Numbered from the stretch's first letter, positions 1-8,456 are shown. The stretch: DNA of 64,000 nucleotides from Sphingomonas phyllosphaerae (GCA_036946405.1 JAQIJC010000001.1:2425001-2489000); one strand, 5' to 3'. Program-made: numbers and translations. The notes: a model not told the origin generated them from the letters alone.

Positions 1-1376
1 GCGCCGCATGGAAGGGCTCGGGTGCGAAGGCGTCGGACGATCTGTGGTTCGATCTGGTCGAGGAAGTCGGCGCGACCGAATTCACCGGCTATAGCAGCGA
101 TGTCGGCGAAGGCGTGGTGCTCGCGCTGGTCAAGGACGGCACGCGCGTCGACCATGCCGAGACCGGCGACACGGTCGACGTGATCGTCAACCAGACCCCC
201 TTCTACGGCGAGAGTGGCGGGCAGGTCGGCGATGCAGGGATTATCAGTAGCGACAATGGGTTGCGTGCCGATGTTGCCGAAACCTCGAAGCAGCTCGGCA
301 AGCTGTTCGTCCACCATGCGACGATCGCCGCGGGCGCGCTGAAGGTCGGTGACACTGTCAAGCTCGCGATCGACGTCGCGCGCCGCGCCGCGATCCGCGC
401 CAATCACTCGGCGACGCACCTGCTCCACGAGGCGCTGCGCCAGAAGATCGGCACGCATGTCGCGCAGAAGGGCTCGCTGGTCGCGCCCGAGCGGTTGCGC
501 TTCGACGTCTCGCACAACAGCGCGATGACCCCGGAGGAACTCGCCGAGGCCGAACGCGCGGTCAACGCGCAGATCCGCCGCAACGGCAGCGTCGAGACGC
601 GGCTGATGACCCCCGACGAGGCGATCGCCGAAGGCGCGATGGCGTTGTTCGGTGAGAAATACGGCGACGAGGTACGCGTCGTGTCGATGGGCACCGAGGA
701 AGACGGCAAGACCTATTCGATCGAATTGTGCGGCGGCACGCATGTCCGCGCGCTCGGCGACATCGGCGTGTTCAAGATCGTCGGCGAGAGCGCGGTGTCG
801 TCGGGTGTGCGCCGCGTCGAGGCGCTGACCGGCGAGGCGGCGCGGCAATGGCTCAACGCCCGCGACGAAAAGCTGCGCGAGGCGGCGGCAACGCTCAAGG
901 CGTCACCTGATGAAGTCCCCGCCCGCGTCGCCGCGTTGGTCGAGGACCGTCGCCGGCTCGAGCGCGAGCTGGCGGAGGCGAAGAAGGCGCTGGCGCTCGG
1001 CGGCGGCAGCGGCGGTGCGCCTGCTGGCCCGGAAACGGTCGGCGGCGTCGGCTTCGTCGGCCAGGTGCTCGACGGGTTCGAGGCCAAGGGGCTGCGCGGC
1101 GCGGTCGACGATGCCAAGGCGCGCGTCGGCTCGGGTGTGGCGGCGCTGGTCGCCGTCAACGATGGCCGGGCCTCGGTGGCGGTCGGCGTCACCGCCGATC
1201 TGGCTGGCGAGATCAGCGCGGTCGAGCTGCTGCGTCAGGCGGTGGCGGTGCTCGGCGGGCAGGGCGGGGGCGGCCGCCCCGACATGGCGCAGGGTGGTGG
1301 TCCCGATGGCGACAAGGCCACCGACGCCGTCGCCGCAATCCGCATCGCGCTGGAAGCGCGCACGGTTACGGCATAA
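1..1376 (+). CDS. alaS: alanine--tRNA ligase, C-terminal part (5' end outside window)
   Basis: This is the last ~458 codons of alanyl-tRNA synthetase, the cytoplasmic enzyme that charges tRNA-Ala and hydrolyses mischarged Ser/Gly-tRNA-Ala. The frame is open from base 3, so the gene begins upstream of the window and the first in-frame GTG (114) is internal. Visible are the editing-domain zinc motifs HSATH and, further on, CGGTH, followed by a coiled-coil linker and the glycine-rich C-Ala/DHHA1 domain ending in a GGQGGGGRPDMAQGG segment. The family is normally about 870-880 residues, so roughly half is present. The gene ends in TAA and is followed by two small palindromes (1402-1456) that could help end transcription. 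The identification is secure. Confidence 0.97.
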   Translation, partial: AAWKGSGAKASDDLWFDLVEEVGATEFTGYSSDVGEGVVLALVKDGTRVDHAETGDTVDVIVNQTPFYGESGGQVGDAGIISSDNGLRADVAETSKQLGKLFVHHATIAAGALKVGDTVKLAIDVARRAAIRANHSATHLLHEALRQKIGTHVAQKGSLVAPERLRFDVSHNSAMTPEELAEAERAVNAQIRRNGSVETRLMTPDEAIAEGAMALFGEKYGDEVRVVSMGTEEDGKTYSIELCGGTHVRALGDIGVFKIVGESAVSSGVRRVEALTGEAARQWLNARDEKLREAAATLKASPDEVPARVAALVEDRRRLERELAEAKKALALGGGSGGAPAGPETVGGVGFVGQVLDGFEAKGLRGAVDDAKARVGSGVAALVAVNDGRASVAVGVTADLAGEISAVELLRQAVAVLGGQGGGGRPDMAQGGGPDGDKATDAVAAIRIALEARTVTA

Positions 1377-1401
1377 GGCCAAGTCGCCTAGCTCTTCGTC
1401 G

Positions 1402-1456
1402 CCCCGGACTTGATCCGGGGTCCCGCTTTCTCCGTCATTGTCAGCGAAGCAATGAC
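1402..1456. repeat. two extragenic palindromes behind alaS
   Basis: A 7-bp perfect inverted repeat (CCCCGGA, 1402-1408, with TCCGGGG, 1414-1420) is followed by GTCATTG/CAATGAC (1434-1440 and 1450-1456). The first belongs to the CCCCGG...CCGGGGTCC repeat family seen at 23.3, 48.5 and 59.0 kb. The second is a short, degenerate form of the long palindrome at 42896-42970. They may also act as the alaS transcription end; neither is followed by a T-run. Confidence 0.6.
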
Positions 1457-1570
1457 GATAGACTATCTCGTGGCGAAGACCCGGAAGCTGTCATCCTCGG
1501 TTCGGCCCGGAAGGCCGCACCCCGATAAACGAAACGCCGCCCGTGCCTGACCGCACGGACGGCGTCTCGC

Positions 1571-1600
1571 CAAGAAAGCGGCGGGGCCGAAACCCCGCTG
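1571..1600 (-). terminator. candidate terminator of the duplicated-domain protein gene
   Basis: Just beyond the stop codon of the minus-strand gene, a GCGGGG/CCCCGC stem (1581-1586 with 1593-1598, 6-nt loop) is followed on the minus strand by CGCTTTCTT. The T-tract is poor, so this is a plausible but not strong intrinsic terminator. Confidence 0.45.
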
Positions 1601-1609
1601 CCTTCTAAC

Positions 1610-2281
1610 TCAGCGCGGCTTGCGCTTCGACTTCGCCGGCGCCGTGGTTTCGGTCGTCGCCGCGGTCGCGGTGTCGGCGGTTGCCGCCGTCGCATCCGCC
1701 GTGGCTCCCGCTGCGGCGGTCGCGCCGCCCGACGGCGCCGCTCCCGCCATCGCCGCCTTGAGCTGCGCCGCGGTCATGCCGAGCAGAATGCCCTGCGGCC
1801 CCGGCCCGAAGCCGGTGACCGGCAACACCGCATCACCGTCGGCGGTGGTCAGCGTTACGCCGCTGGCGTCGACCGACTTGATCGTGCCAAGCTGCGCGCC
1901 ACCCGTCCCGTAGACGGTCGCGCCCGGCACCAGCTTGGCCTTGAAGTCGGCCGAAGCCTGCGCCTGCTGCTGGCCGGCGGCCGCCTCGAGCTGTGCCTTG
2001 GTCATCGCCAGCACCGGGCCCTGCGCGCCGCTGCCCAGCGAGGTCAGCGGGATCGCAGCCTTCACGGTGCCGGTGTTGACGACGGCGTTGGTGCCGTCGG
2101 TCGACTCGACCGTGCCGACCACGCCGCCCGACGTGTCATAAACGGTTGCGCCCGTGGTGACGGCGCCGCCCGCCGCCGGTGCGGCCTGCCCGGCAGCGGG
2201 CGCCTGGGCCGGGGCCTGCGCCGCGGCGGCGCCCGGGATCAGTGCGGCCGAAGCAAGGGCGAGAATGGCGAAATGCTTCAC
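1610..2281 (-). CDS. exported protein with two tandem PRC-barrel-like repeats
   Basis: This 223-residue protein of unknown function starts with a clear signal peptide (MKHFAILALASAALIPGAAA, cleavage near AQA). The mature part holds an alanine/glutamine-rich linker and two homologous units of about 60 residues. Each starts GATVY.(T)GG, continues through a G-T-(V/I) strand, and ends with a (V/I)LGMT or VLAMT segment followed by (K/A)AQL(E/K)AA. The units resemble PRC-barrel-like beta domains, but I assign no function. The C-terminus is low-complexity Ala/Thr ending in a basic KSKRKPR tail. The start is GTG with AGGAG about 9 nt upstream. A GGAAC-N16-CGTT motif 44-68 nt upstream suggests control by the EcfG general-stress sigma factor. 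The gene is divergent from radA. Confidence 0.75.
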   Translation of the reverse strand: MKHFAILALASAALIPGAAAAQAPAQAPAAGQAAPAAGGAVTTGATVYDTSGGVVGTVESTDGTNAVVNTGTVKAAIPLTSLGSGAQGPVLAMTKAQLEAAAGQQQAQASADFKAKLVPGATVYGTGGAQLGTIKSVDASGVTLTTADGDAVLPVTGFGPGPQGILLGMTAAQLKAAMAGAAPSGGATAAAGATADATAATADTATAATTETTAPAKSKRKPR

Positions 2282-2324
2282 GAGGAACTCCTATACTCGT
2301 TGGCAAAAATCTGGGTCGGGTCCA

Positions 2325-2349
2325 AACGGTTCGGGCCCGGCAGGGTTCC
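2325..2349 (-). promoter_or_regulatory. EcfG-type general stress promoter (GGAAC-N16-CGTT)
   Basis: On the minus strand GGAAC (2349-2345) is separated by exactly 16 bases from CGTT (2328-2325), matching the known alphaproteobacterial EcfG (sigma-EcfG) consensus GGAAC-N16/17-CGTT. Transcription would start near 2317 and leave a leader of about 35 nt with an AGGAG ribosome-binding site before the GTG at 2281. Confidence 0.6.
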
Positions 2350-2404
2350 GAACCTGTAACAATCCGCCTTGCCCTGCGATGAACGTCTTGTTCACCTTAT
2401 GCGT

Positions 2405-2419
2405 GTTCCCTGATCGTTC
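2405..2419 (+). promoter_or_regulatory. LexA-type SOS box upstream of radA (GTTC-N7-GTTC)
   Basis: GTTC at 2405-2408 and GTTC at 2416-2419 are separated by CCTGATC, fitting the direct-repeat LexA operator known in alphaproteobacteria. It lies 21 nt before the radA ATG. A TTGTTC hexamer at 2388-2393 could be the -35 element, which would place the box over the -10 region. Confidence 0.55.
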
Positions 2420-2440
2420 CTGATGCGCTAGGTGTGAACA

Positions 2441-3808
2441 ATGGCGAAGGTTCAGAAGAGATTTGTGTGCCAGTCGTGCGGCTCGGTCAGTCATCGCTGG
2501 CAGGGGCAATGCGGCGATTGTTCGGAATGGAACACGCTGGTCGAGGAAGCGCCGCTCAACGCGACGCCGTTTCAGGCGAAGCACAATCTGCAGGGCGGCG
2601 GCCGCATGATCGCGATGACCGCGCTCGATACACAGGCGGTCCTGCCCGATCGGTTGCCGTTCGGGCTTGCGGAGCTGGACCGCGCGCTGGGCGGCGGGTT
2701 GGTCGCCGGATCGGCGACGCTGATCGGGGGCGATCCCGGCATCGGCAAATCGACCTTGCTATTGCAGGCGGCGGCGGCGCTGGCGCGCGCCGGGCATGAC
2801 GTCGCCTATGTCTCCGGCGAGGAAGCGGCGGATCAGGTGCGGCTGCGCGCGCAACGACTGGGGCTTGGCGATGCACCGGTGCGGCTCGCGGCGGCAACAT
2901 CCACGCGCGATATCCTGACGACGTTGGGGCACGGCACGCCGCCGCGCCTGCTGGTGATCGACTCGATCCAGACGATGCATTCGGACCTGATCGAAGGGGC
3001 ACCCGGCACCGTCAGCCAGGTGCGCGCCACCGCGCAGGAGCTGATCCGCTTCGCCAAGGAGCGCGGGACCGCGGTGGTGCTGGTCGGGCACGTCACCAAG
3101 GACGGCTCGATCGCGGGGCCGCGCGTGCTCGAACACATGGTCGACACCGTGCTCAGCTTCGAGGGTGAGCGCAGCCACCAATATCGCATATTGCGCAGCC
3201 TCAAGAACCGCTTCGGCGGCACCGATGAGATCGGCGTCTTCGCGATGGCCGGGGACGGATTGGTCGAGGTTTCAAACCCTTCCGCCCTGTTCCTGACCCA
3301 ACGTGACGAGGGCGTGACCGGCGCGACGGTCTTCCCGGCGCTGGAGGGTACGCGGCCGGTGCTGGTCGAGATCCAGGCGCTGGTCGTCCGCGTGGCGAGC
3401 GGTGCGACCCCGCGTCGTTCGGTGGTCGGGTGGGATTCGGCGCGGCTGGCGATGATCCTCGCGGTGCTGGAGGCGCGGTGCGGGCTCAGCTTCTCGACCT
3501 GCGAGGTCTATCTCAACGTCGCTGGCGGCTATCGCATTCAGGATCCCGCTGCCGATCTCGCCGTCGCGGCGGCGCTCGTTTCCGCGCTCAGCGAACGCCC
3601 GATCGCCGCGGAGGCAGTGGCGTTCGGCGAGATCGCGTTGTCGGGGGAGTTGCGCCCCGTCGCGCACGCACCGCTACGGCTGAAGGAAGCCGCGAAGCTC
3701 GGCTTCGAGCGCGCGTTGCTGCCCGCGGCGGTCGATCGCGGTGCGATGCGGCAGTCGGCGTTCCGGACCTTGGGTCAGTTCGTCGATCATCTGCTCGGTC
3801 GCGGGTAA
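2441..3808 (+). CDS. radA: DNA repair protein RadA/Sms
   Basis: RadA is a RecA-like hexameric ATPase/helicase that processes recombination intermediates. All hallmarks are present in 455 residues: the N-terminal four-cysteine zinc finger (CQSCG...CGDC, residues 10-27), the Walker A loop GGDPGIGKST (96-105), the RadA-specific KNRFG motif near residue 250, and a C-terminal Lon-protease-like domain with the VGGGYRIQDPAADLA-type region (here NVAGGYRIQDPAADL). Length is typical. The ATG start places the zinc finger at the expected N-terminal position. The gene follows a divergent intergenic region holding a LexA-type box, so SOS induction is likely. It is separated from the following cvpA-like operon by ~150 bp. 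Confidence 0.97.
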   Translation: MAKVQKRFVCQSCGSVSHRWQGQCGDCSEWNTLVEEAPLNATPFQAKHNLQGGGRMIAMTALDTQAVLPDRLPFGLAELDRALGGGLVAGSATLIGGDPGIGKSTLLLQAAAALARAGHDVAYVSGEEAADQVRLRAQRLGLGDAPVRLAAATSTRDILTTLGHGTPPRLLVIDSIQTMHSDLIEGAPGTVSQVRATAQELIRFAKERGTAVVLVGHVTKDGSIAGPRVLEHMVDTVLSFEGERSHQYRILRSLKNRFGGTDEIGVFAMAGDGLVEVSNPSALFLTQRDEGVTGATVFPALEGTRPVLVEIQALVVRVASGATPRRSVVGWDSARLAMILAVLEARCGLSFSTCEVYLNVAGGYRIQDPAADLAVAAALVSALSERPIAAEAVAFGEIALSGELRPVAHAPLRLKEAAKLGFERALLPAAVDRGAMRQSAFRTLGQFVDHLLGRG

Positions 3809-3961
3809 GTGGGGCTGTCCTACACCGTCCAACATCAGCTAGGCTGGCGGTACGGTGCAGCGGCGTCTTCGGCGAAGACCCGCGCGCAACCACCGTTTTG
3901 CGCAACCTTCGCCAACATCCGGCCCTAGCCGACCGCGGGATCGCGCCATAAAGGAGGGGGC

Positions 3962-4516
3962 ATGAACCTGGAGCCGCTCGACATCGTCGTCCTCGTGCTC
4001 GTCGCGCTGACCGCGATCGGCGGCGCGCGACGCGGATTCGTGGGGGAGGTGCTGGCGCTGTTCGCCTGGGTGGCGATGATCTTCGCGCTCAAGATCTTCC
4101 ATCTGCCGCTGTCTAAGGTGCTGGCAGGTTCGATCGCCAGCGTCTCAGGCGCGGCAGTGCTGGCGTTCGTGCTGTTGACCGGGGGCACCTATCTGGTCAG
4201 CCGCTTGATTATCAACGCGATCGCGGCGCGGACCCGCACGTCGGTGCTTGGGCCGATCGATCGCGCGCTCGGTTTCGGCTTCGGTGCGCTCAAGGGATTG
4301 ATCCTTGCCAGCCTCGCCTTCCTGTTCCTCGTGTTGATGCTCGACCTCACTGGCGGCGGGCCGACGCGTCGGCCAACGTGGCTGAAGGACGCGCGCACCT
4401 TCCCGCTGCTGGTGGCGACCAGCGGCGCGGTGGCCGACTTCGTCGATCGCCGCCGAAAGGGGCAACCGGTATTTGGTCCGCGAATCCCTGCCGGCAACAG
4501 CGACGGACGGTCATGA
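3962..4516 (+). CDS. CvpA family membrane protein
   Basis: This 184-residue inner-membrane protein has the CvpA pattern: an N-terminal segment LDIVVLVLVALTAIGGARRG with the family's xxRG-hinge, then a second hydrophobic helix (VLALFAWVAMIFALKIF), and two further helices near residues 60-80 and 105-125. E. coli CvpA is needed for colicin V export, sits upstream of purF, and has a general envelope role that is not well defined. Here the neighbours are a NifU-like protein and an antiporter instead of purF. A strong AAAGGAGG precedes the ATG. The stop overlaps the next start (ATGA), so translation of the two is coupled. Confidence 0.85.
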   Translation: MNLEPLDIVVLVLVALTAIGGARRGFVGEVLALFAWVAMIFALKIFHLPLSKVLAGSIASVSGAAVLAFVLLTGGTYLVSRLIINAIAARTRTSVLGPIDRALGFGFGALKGLILASLAFLFLVLMLDLTGGGPTRRPTWLKDARTFPLLVATSGAVADFVDRRRKGQPVFGPRIPAGNSDGRS

Positions 4517-4947
4517 GCCTCGACCTTTATACCCCGAACATCAGCGCGCTGGCGATCGGCAACCCCTTCCCGGATCGTCTCGCCGACGCGCACGGCTCGG
4601 CCGAGCGCCGGTCGCCGATCTGCGGCAGCCGGGTGACGGTCGATGTCCGGCTGGACGATGACGGGCGGGTCGCCGCACTCGGCACGCAGGTCCGCGCCTG
4701 CCTGCTCGGTCAGGCGTCCTCGACGTTGCTGGCGCGCCACGCGGTCGGCCGTTCGGTCGAGGAGCTCGCCACCGCGCGCGATGCCTTGACGCACTGGCTG
4801 GCCGGCGACGGCGACCTGCCCGACTGGCCGGGGCTCGACATCTTCACGCCCGGGCTGAAGTTGACCGCACGTCATCCCTCGATCCGCCTCGCGTTCGAGG
4901 CGGCGGCCGAGGCCGCGTCGCAGGCGCGTGCCGCACGGGGCGATTGA
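4513..4947 (+). CDS. NifU/IscU-like iron-sulfur scaffold homolog
   Basis: A 144-residue protein resembling the N-terminal NifU/IscU scaffold domain, on which [2Fe-2S] clusters are assembled. Two expected cysteine sites are visible, PICGS near residue 37 and RACLLGQAS near residue 63, the latter matching the GxGCxxSxAS-type loop. The third canonical cysteine (the one before the C-terminal helix in IscU/SufU) is not found: the matching stretch HPSIRLAFEAAAEA has none. It may therefore be a scaffold-derived protein with an altered role. The ATG at 4513 is chosen because it overlaps the cvpA-family stop (ATGA) and puts the conserved domain at the expected distance; an upstream in-frame extension is antisense-like and unlikely. 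It also overlaps the start of the antiporter gene. Confidence 0.8.
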   Translation: MSLDLYTPNISALAIGNPFPDRLADAHGSAERRSPICGSRVTVDVRLDDDGRVAALGTQVRACLLGQASSTLLARHAVGRSVEELATARDALTHWLAGDGDLPDWPGLDIFTPGLKLTARHPSIRLAFEAAAEAASQARAARGD

Positions 4948-6710
4948 TGGAACACGCTGATCTTTCGATGATTCGCGACGGCACGATCCTGCTCGGCAGC
5001 GGGCTCGTGTTCGTGCTGGTGTTCCGCCGCCTCGGTCTCGGTGCCACCCTGGGCTTCCTCGTCGCCGGCGCGGTCGTCGGCCCGCACCTGCTCGGGCTCG
5101 TCGGCGATGCCGAGGCGAAGCTGGGCTTCGCCGAACTCGGCATCACGTTGCTCCTGTTCATCGTCGGCTTGGAACTCAGCCCGCAGCGGCTGTGGCGGCT
5201 CAAGGAGGATATCTTCGGTCTGGGGCTGATCCAGGTCGTGGCGTGCGGGATCGCGCTGGCCGCGATCCTCGCGCTCGCCGCACGCTTCTCGCTGGCGGCG
5301 GCGCTCGCGGTCGGAATGCCGCTCGCGCTATCCTCGACCGCGCAGGTCCTCCCGATGCTGCAATCCTCGGGACGGCTGCGGACGCCCTTCGGCGAACGCG
5401 CCTTTTCGATCCTGCTGTTCCAGGATCTGTCGATCATCCCGATGATTACGATCATCGCCGCGATGAGCCGCAACCCGGCTGCGACCAGCGGACCGGAAGG
5501 CTGGGTGCTCGGGCTATACACGGTCCTCGCGATCGCCGGACTGGTCGCGGCGGGACGCTTCGTGCTCCGACCGTTGTTCCGGCTGATCGGGCATCTGGGC
5601 GAGCGCGAGATGTTCGTGTTCGCCGCGCTATTCACCGTCATCGCCGCCGCCGCGGTGATGGAGCGGCTGGGATTGTCGACCGCGCTCGGTGCGTTTGTCG
5701 CCGGCGTGATGCTGGCCGACAGTCCGTACCGGCATGAACTCGAAGCGGATGTCGAGCCGTTCCGTGCGATCCTGCTCGGATTGTTCTTCCTTGCGGTCGG
5801 CATGATGCTCAACCTCGATGCGATCGCCGAGCGCCCGTTCTTCGTCATCGCCATGGCCGCAGCGCTGATCGCGACCAAGGCGGGGATCATCACCGCGCTC
5901 GGACTCGTGTTCCGGATGGGCTGGCGTCCGGCACTCGCGCTGGGCCTGCTGCTCAGCCAGGGTGGCGAGTTCGGGTTCGTGCTGCTCGCGCAGGCGCAGC
6001 AGGCGCTGCTGATCGCGCCCGATGCCGCCAGCCTGTTCGGCGCGATCATCACGCTATCGATGGCGACGACCCCGTTCCTCATGATGTTCACCCGCCGCTT
6101 CCGCGAGGAGCCGATCGCCGCGCAGACCGACCGCGACGGGCCGCGCGCGGACGGCGCGAACGCGATCATCGTCGGCTATGGCCGCTTCGGGCAAACCGTC
6201 GGGCAGATGCTGATGGCGCAGGATATTCCCGTGACCTTGATCGACACCGACATTGAGATGATCGACATCGCGGGCGAGCTGGGATCGAAGGTCTATTATG
6301 GTGACGGCACGCGGCTCGACCTGTTGCGGCAGGCGGGGGCGGCTGAGGCGGAGCTGATCCTTTTTTGCATGGACGGCGACCAATTGACGCTCGAGCAGTT
6401 GGAGGCGGTCCACGAAGCCTTCCCGAATGCCGCGCTCTACGTCCGCGCCTATGACCGCCGTGCTTTGGTCAAGCTCAAGAACGGTCCGGCGCGCGCCGTG
6501 GTGCGGGAGGTCCTCGAGTCGGCGGTGAAGATGGCGCGGTTGGCGATGAACGGGCTCGGCATCGCCCCCGGTGAGATCGAGCGCGCCGAACAGATGTATC
6601 GCGCCAGCGACAAGGAGCGGCTGCGCATCCAGATCGAGGCCAGCGATCCGCATACCGCGCGGGCCATGATCGCGGAACAGCATCCGTGGGGCGGGGGAGA
6701 ACGACCGTGA
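4947..6710 (+). CDS. Kef-type K+/H+ antiporter (CPA2 family) with RCK domain
   Basis: This 587-residue inner-membrane protein begins with about twelve hydrophobic helices of the Na+/H+ exchanger fold, including GVLVAGVML-like and GGEFGFVLL segments typical of KefB/KefC. A cytoplasmic TrkA-N (RCK) domain follows from about residue 405, with the nucleotide-binding IIVGYGRFGQ loop and an acidic LIDTD strand end. It should move K+ (or another monovalent cation) out in exchange for protons under ligand control. There is no clear TrkA-C domain, only a ~60-residue charged tail. The ATG is shared with the upstream stop (TGATG), and the stop overlaps the following GTG, so it belongs to a four-gene translationally coupled run. 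Confidence 0.93.
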   Translation: MEHADLSMIRDGTILLGSGLVFVLVFRRLGLGATLGFLVAGAVVGPHLLGLVGDAEAKLGFAELGITLLLFIVGLELSPQRLWRLKEDIFGLGLIQVVACGIALAAILALAARFSLAAALAVGMPLALSSTAQVLPMLQSSGRLRTPFGERAFSILLFQDLSIIPMITIIAAMSRNPAATSGPEGWVLGLYTVLAIAGLVAAGRFVLRPLFRLIGHLGEREMFVFAALFTVIAAAAVMERLGLSTALGAFVAGVMLADSPYRHELEADVEPFRAILLGLFFLAVGMMLNLDAIAERPFFVIAMAAALIATKAGIITALGLVFRMGWRPALALGLLLSQGGEFGFVLLAQAQQALLIAPDAASLFGAIITLSMATTPFLMMFTRRFREEPIAAQTDRDGPRADGANAIIVGYGRFGQTVGQMLMAQDIPVTLIDTDIEMIDIAGELGSKVYYGDGTRLDLLRQAGAAEAELILFCMDGDQLTLEQLEAVHEAFPNAALYVRAYDRRALVKLKNGPARAVVREVLESAVKMARLAMNGLGIAPGEIERAEQMYRASDKERLRIQIEASDPHTARAMIAEQHPWGGGERP

Positions 6711-7039
6711 ACGCCATCCTGTTGCTGGCGGCGCTGTCGGGCGCGACTGCGGTCGGGGCAGGCGCGTTCGGCGCGCATGGCGCGTCAGGCGCGGCGGTCG
6801 AATGGCTGAAGACCGGTGCGCACTATCAGCTGGTCCACGCGGTCGCCACACTGGTCGCCTTGCGTTTCGAGGCCCGCGGGCCAGCGTGGTTGTTCGTCGC
6901 AGGCGGCGCGATCTTCGCCGGTACGCTCTACCTGATGGCGATCGGGCTGCCGCGCTGGCTGGGGGCAGTGACGCCGATCGGCGGAGCACTGCTGATCGCG
7001 GGCTGGTTGTGGCTGGCGTGGATCGGCGCACGCGGCTGA
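6707..7039 (+). CDS. DUF423 small membrane protein
   Basis: A 110-residue integral membrane protein with four predicted helices and the DUF423 signature: an N-terminal GATAVGAGAFGAHG stretch, then WLKTGAHYQLVHAVA, LFVAGGAIFAGTLY, and a C-terminal P(I/L)GG segment (TPIGGALLIAGW). The biochemical function of the family is unknown. The GTG start at 6707 overlaps the antiporter stop (GTGA) and has GGGGGAGA upstream. It converges with the MFS gene, leaving 4 bases between stops. Confidence 0.9.
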   Translation: MNAILLLAALSGATAVGAGAFGAHGASGAAVEWLKTGAHYQLVHAVATLVALRFEARGPAWLFVAGGAIFAGTLYLMAIGLPRWLGAVTPIGGALLIAGWLWLAWIGARG

Positions 7040-7043
7040 CGCA

Positions 7044-8456
7044 TCATCGGGTAGCGGCGGCGGGCTGCACCTCCTCGACCTCGCCGCGCTCGGGATCGCG
7101 GATCGACGGCCGCAGCCGTGCAAGGCTGCACATTCCCGCAACCACGGCCAGCCCGGCGGCGACCAGCGGCGCAGTCGCGCCTGCACCGACACCCAGCGCG
7201 AGCAGACCAGCGACCAGCGTGGCGCCAGTCGTTTGCCCGACCAGCCGCACCGTGCTGACCAGCCCGCCCGCCGCCGCGGCGCGCTCGCGCGGGGCCGAGC
7301 CGATGATGAGGCGGGCATTGGGCGGGAGGAAGGTGCCGAACCCCGCTCCGCACAGCGACATGCGCCACGCGATGTCGAACCATGACGGATCGGCGGGCAT
7401 GAAGGCGAGCAAGAGCAGCGCCGTGGTCGAGATCGCCATGCCGATCCCGCCCAGCAATCCCGCCGGCACGCGATCGGAGAGCCAGCCCATCAGCGGCGCG
7501 ACGACCATGTTGGTCAGCGGCCATGGCGCGATCACCGCGCCGACCGCGGCCGCGCTCATCCCATAGCTGTGCGTCAACCGGAACGGCGTCGACAGTAACA
7601 ATGTCATCGACGCGGTGAAGGCGGTGAAGCCGCCGATCGTCGACAGAGCGATCACCGGACGCGAAAGGAGATCGATCGGCAGGATCGGCTGCGCCGCCGC
7701 CCGCTCGCGGTGGATGTAGAACCGCCCCACCATGATTCCGAGCGCGACGATCGCGAGCGACACGACCGGGCTGTCGCCATGTACCGCACTTTCCGCGCCG
7801 CCAATGACGAGTCCGAACATCGCCGCGCACATCACCGCGCTTACCACGTCGAACGGCCGGTCCCGCGGGGCCGAATCGGGCAGCGCGCGCCCGAGCAACA
7901 GCGAGGCGATGGCGAACGGGATCGCACTTGCGAAGACCCATGGCCAGGGTGCGATCGACAGCACCAGCCCGCCGATCGTCGGCGCCGCGGCGGCCGACGA
8001 TGCGACGACAACCGAATTGATGCCCAGCCCGCGGCCGAGCTGCGCGGCGGGGTAGGTTTGCCGGATCAGCGCCGACGCCACCGCAAGCGCCCCGGCTGCC
8101 CCCACCGCTTGAACGGCCCGAACGACGAGCAGAAATGGCAAGCTCTTCGCGAAGAAGCACAGCAAGGTTGCGACCGTGAAGATCATCTGGCCGAGCTGAT
8201 ACATGCGTTTAAGCCCGATCCTGTCCCCCAGCCCGGCGAACGGCAACATCAGCATCACGAGCATCAACTGATAGACGGTGACGATCGCCACCACCGATGC
8301 CGATCCGACGTTCAGGTCGCGCGCGATCGTCGGCAACGCGACGTTCGCCACGCCGCCATCGATGATGACCAATGCGGTGCCGAATGAAAGGGCACCGATC
8401 GCTGCGTAGCGGCGTGGAAGAGGGAGACCGTCGCCGGCCTGTGGCAGATCGCTCAT
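7044..8456 (-). CDS. MFS transporter, drug:H+ antiporter-2 (14-helix) type
   Basis: A 470-residue major-facilitator protein. The first helix carries ALVIIDGGVANVALPTIA, the DHA2-family pattern of an Asp in helix 1 followed by VNVALP. The second cytoplasmic loop reads LGDRIGLKRMY, a standard MFS motif A variant. Helix count and length fit the 14-helix exporters. Substrate cannot be told from sequence; members export dyes, antibiotics or toxic acids. No regulator is adjacent: the upstream gene is a divergent secreted peptidase with ~85 bp in between. Confidence 0.88.
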   Translation of the reverse strand: MSDLPQAGDGLPLPRRYAAIGALSFGTALVIIDGGVANVALPTIARDLNVGSASVVAIVTVYQLMLVMLMLPFAGLGDRIGLKRMYQLGQMIFTVATLLCFFAKSLPFLLVVRAVQAVGAAGALAVASALIRQTYPAAQLGRGLGINSVVVASSAAAAPTIGGLVLSIAPWPWVFASAIPFAIASLLLGRALPDSAPRDRPFDVVSAVMCAAMFGLVIGGAESAVHGDSPVVSLAIVALGIMVGRFYIHRERAAAQPILPIDLLSRPVIALSTIGGFTAFTASMTLLLSTPFRLTHSYGMSAAAVGAVIAPWPLTNMVVAPLMGWLSDRVPAGLLGGIGMAISTTALLLLAFMPADPSWFDIAWRMSLCGAGFGTFLPPNARLIIGSAPRERAAAAGGLVSTVRLVGQTTGATLVAGLLALGVGAGATAPLVAAGLAVVAGMCSLARLRPSIRDPERGEVEEVQPAAATR

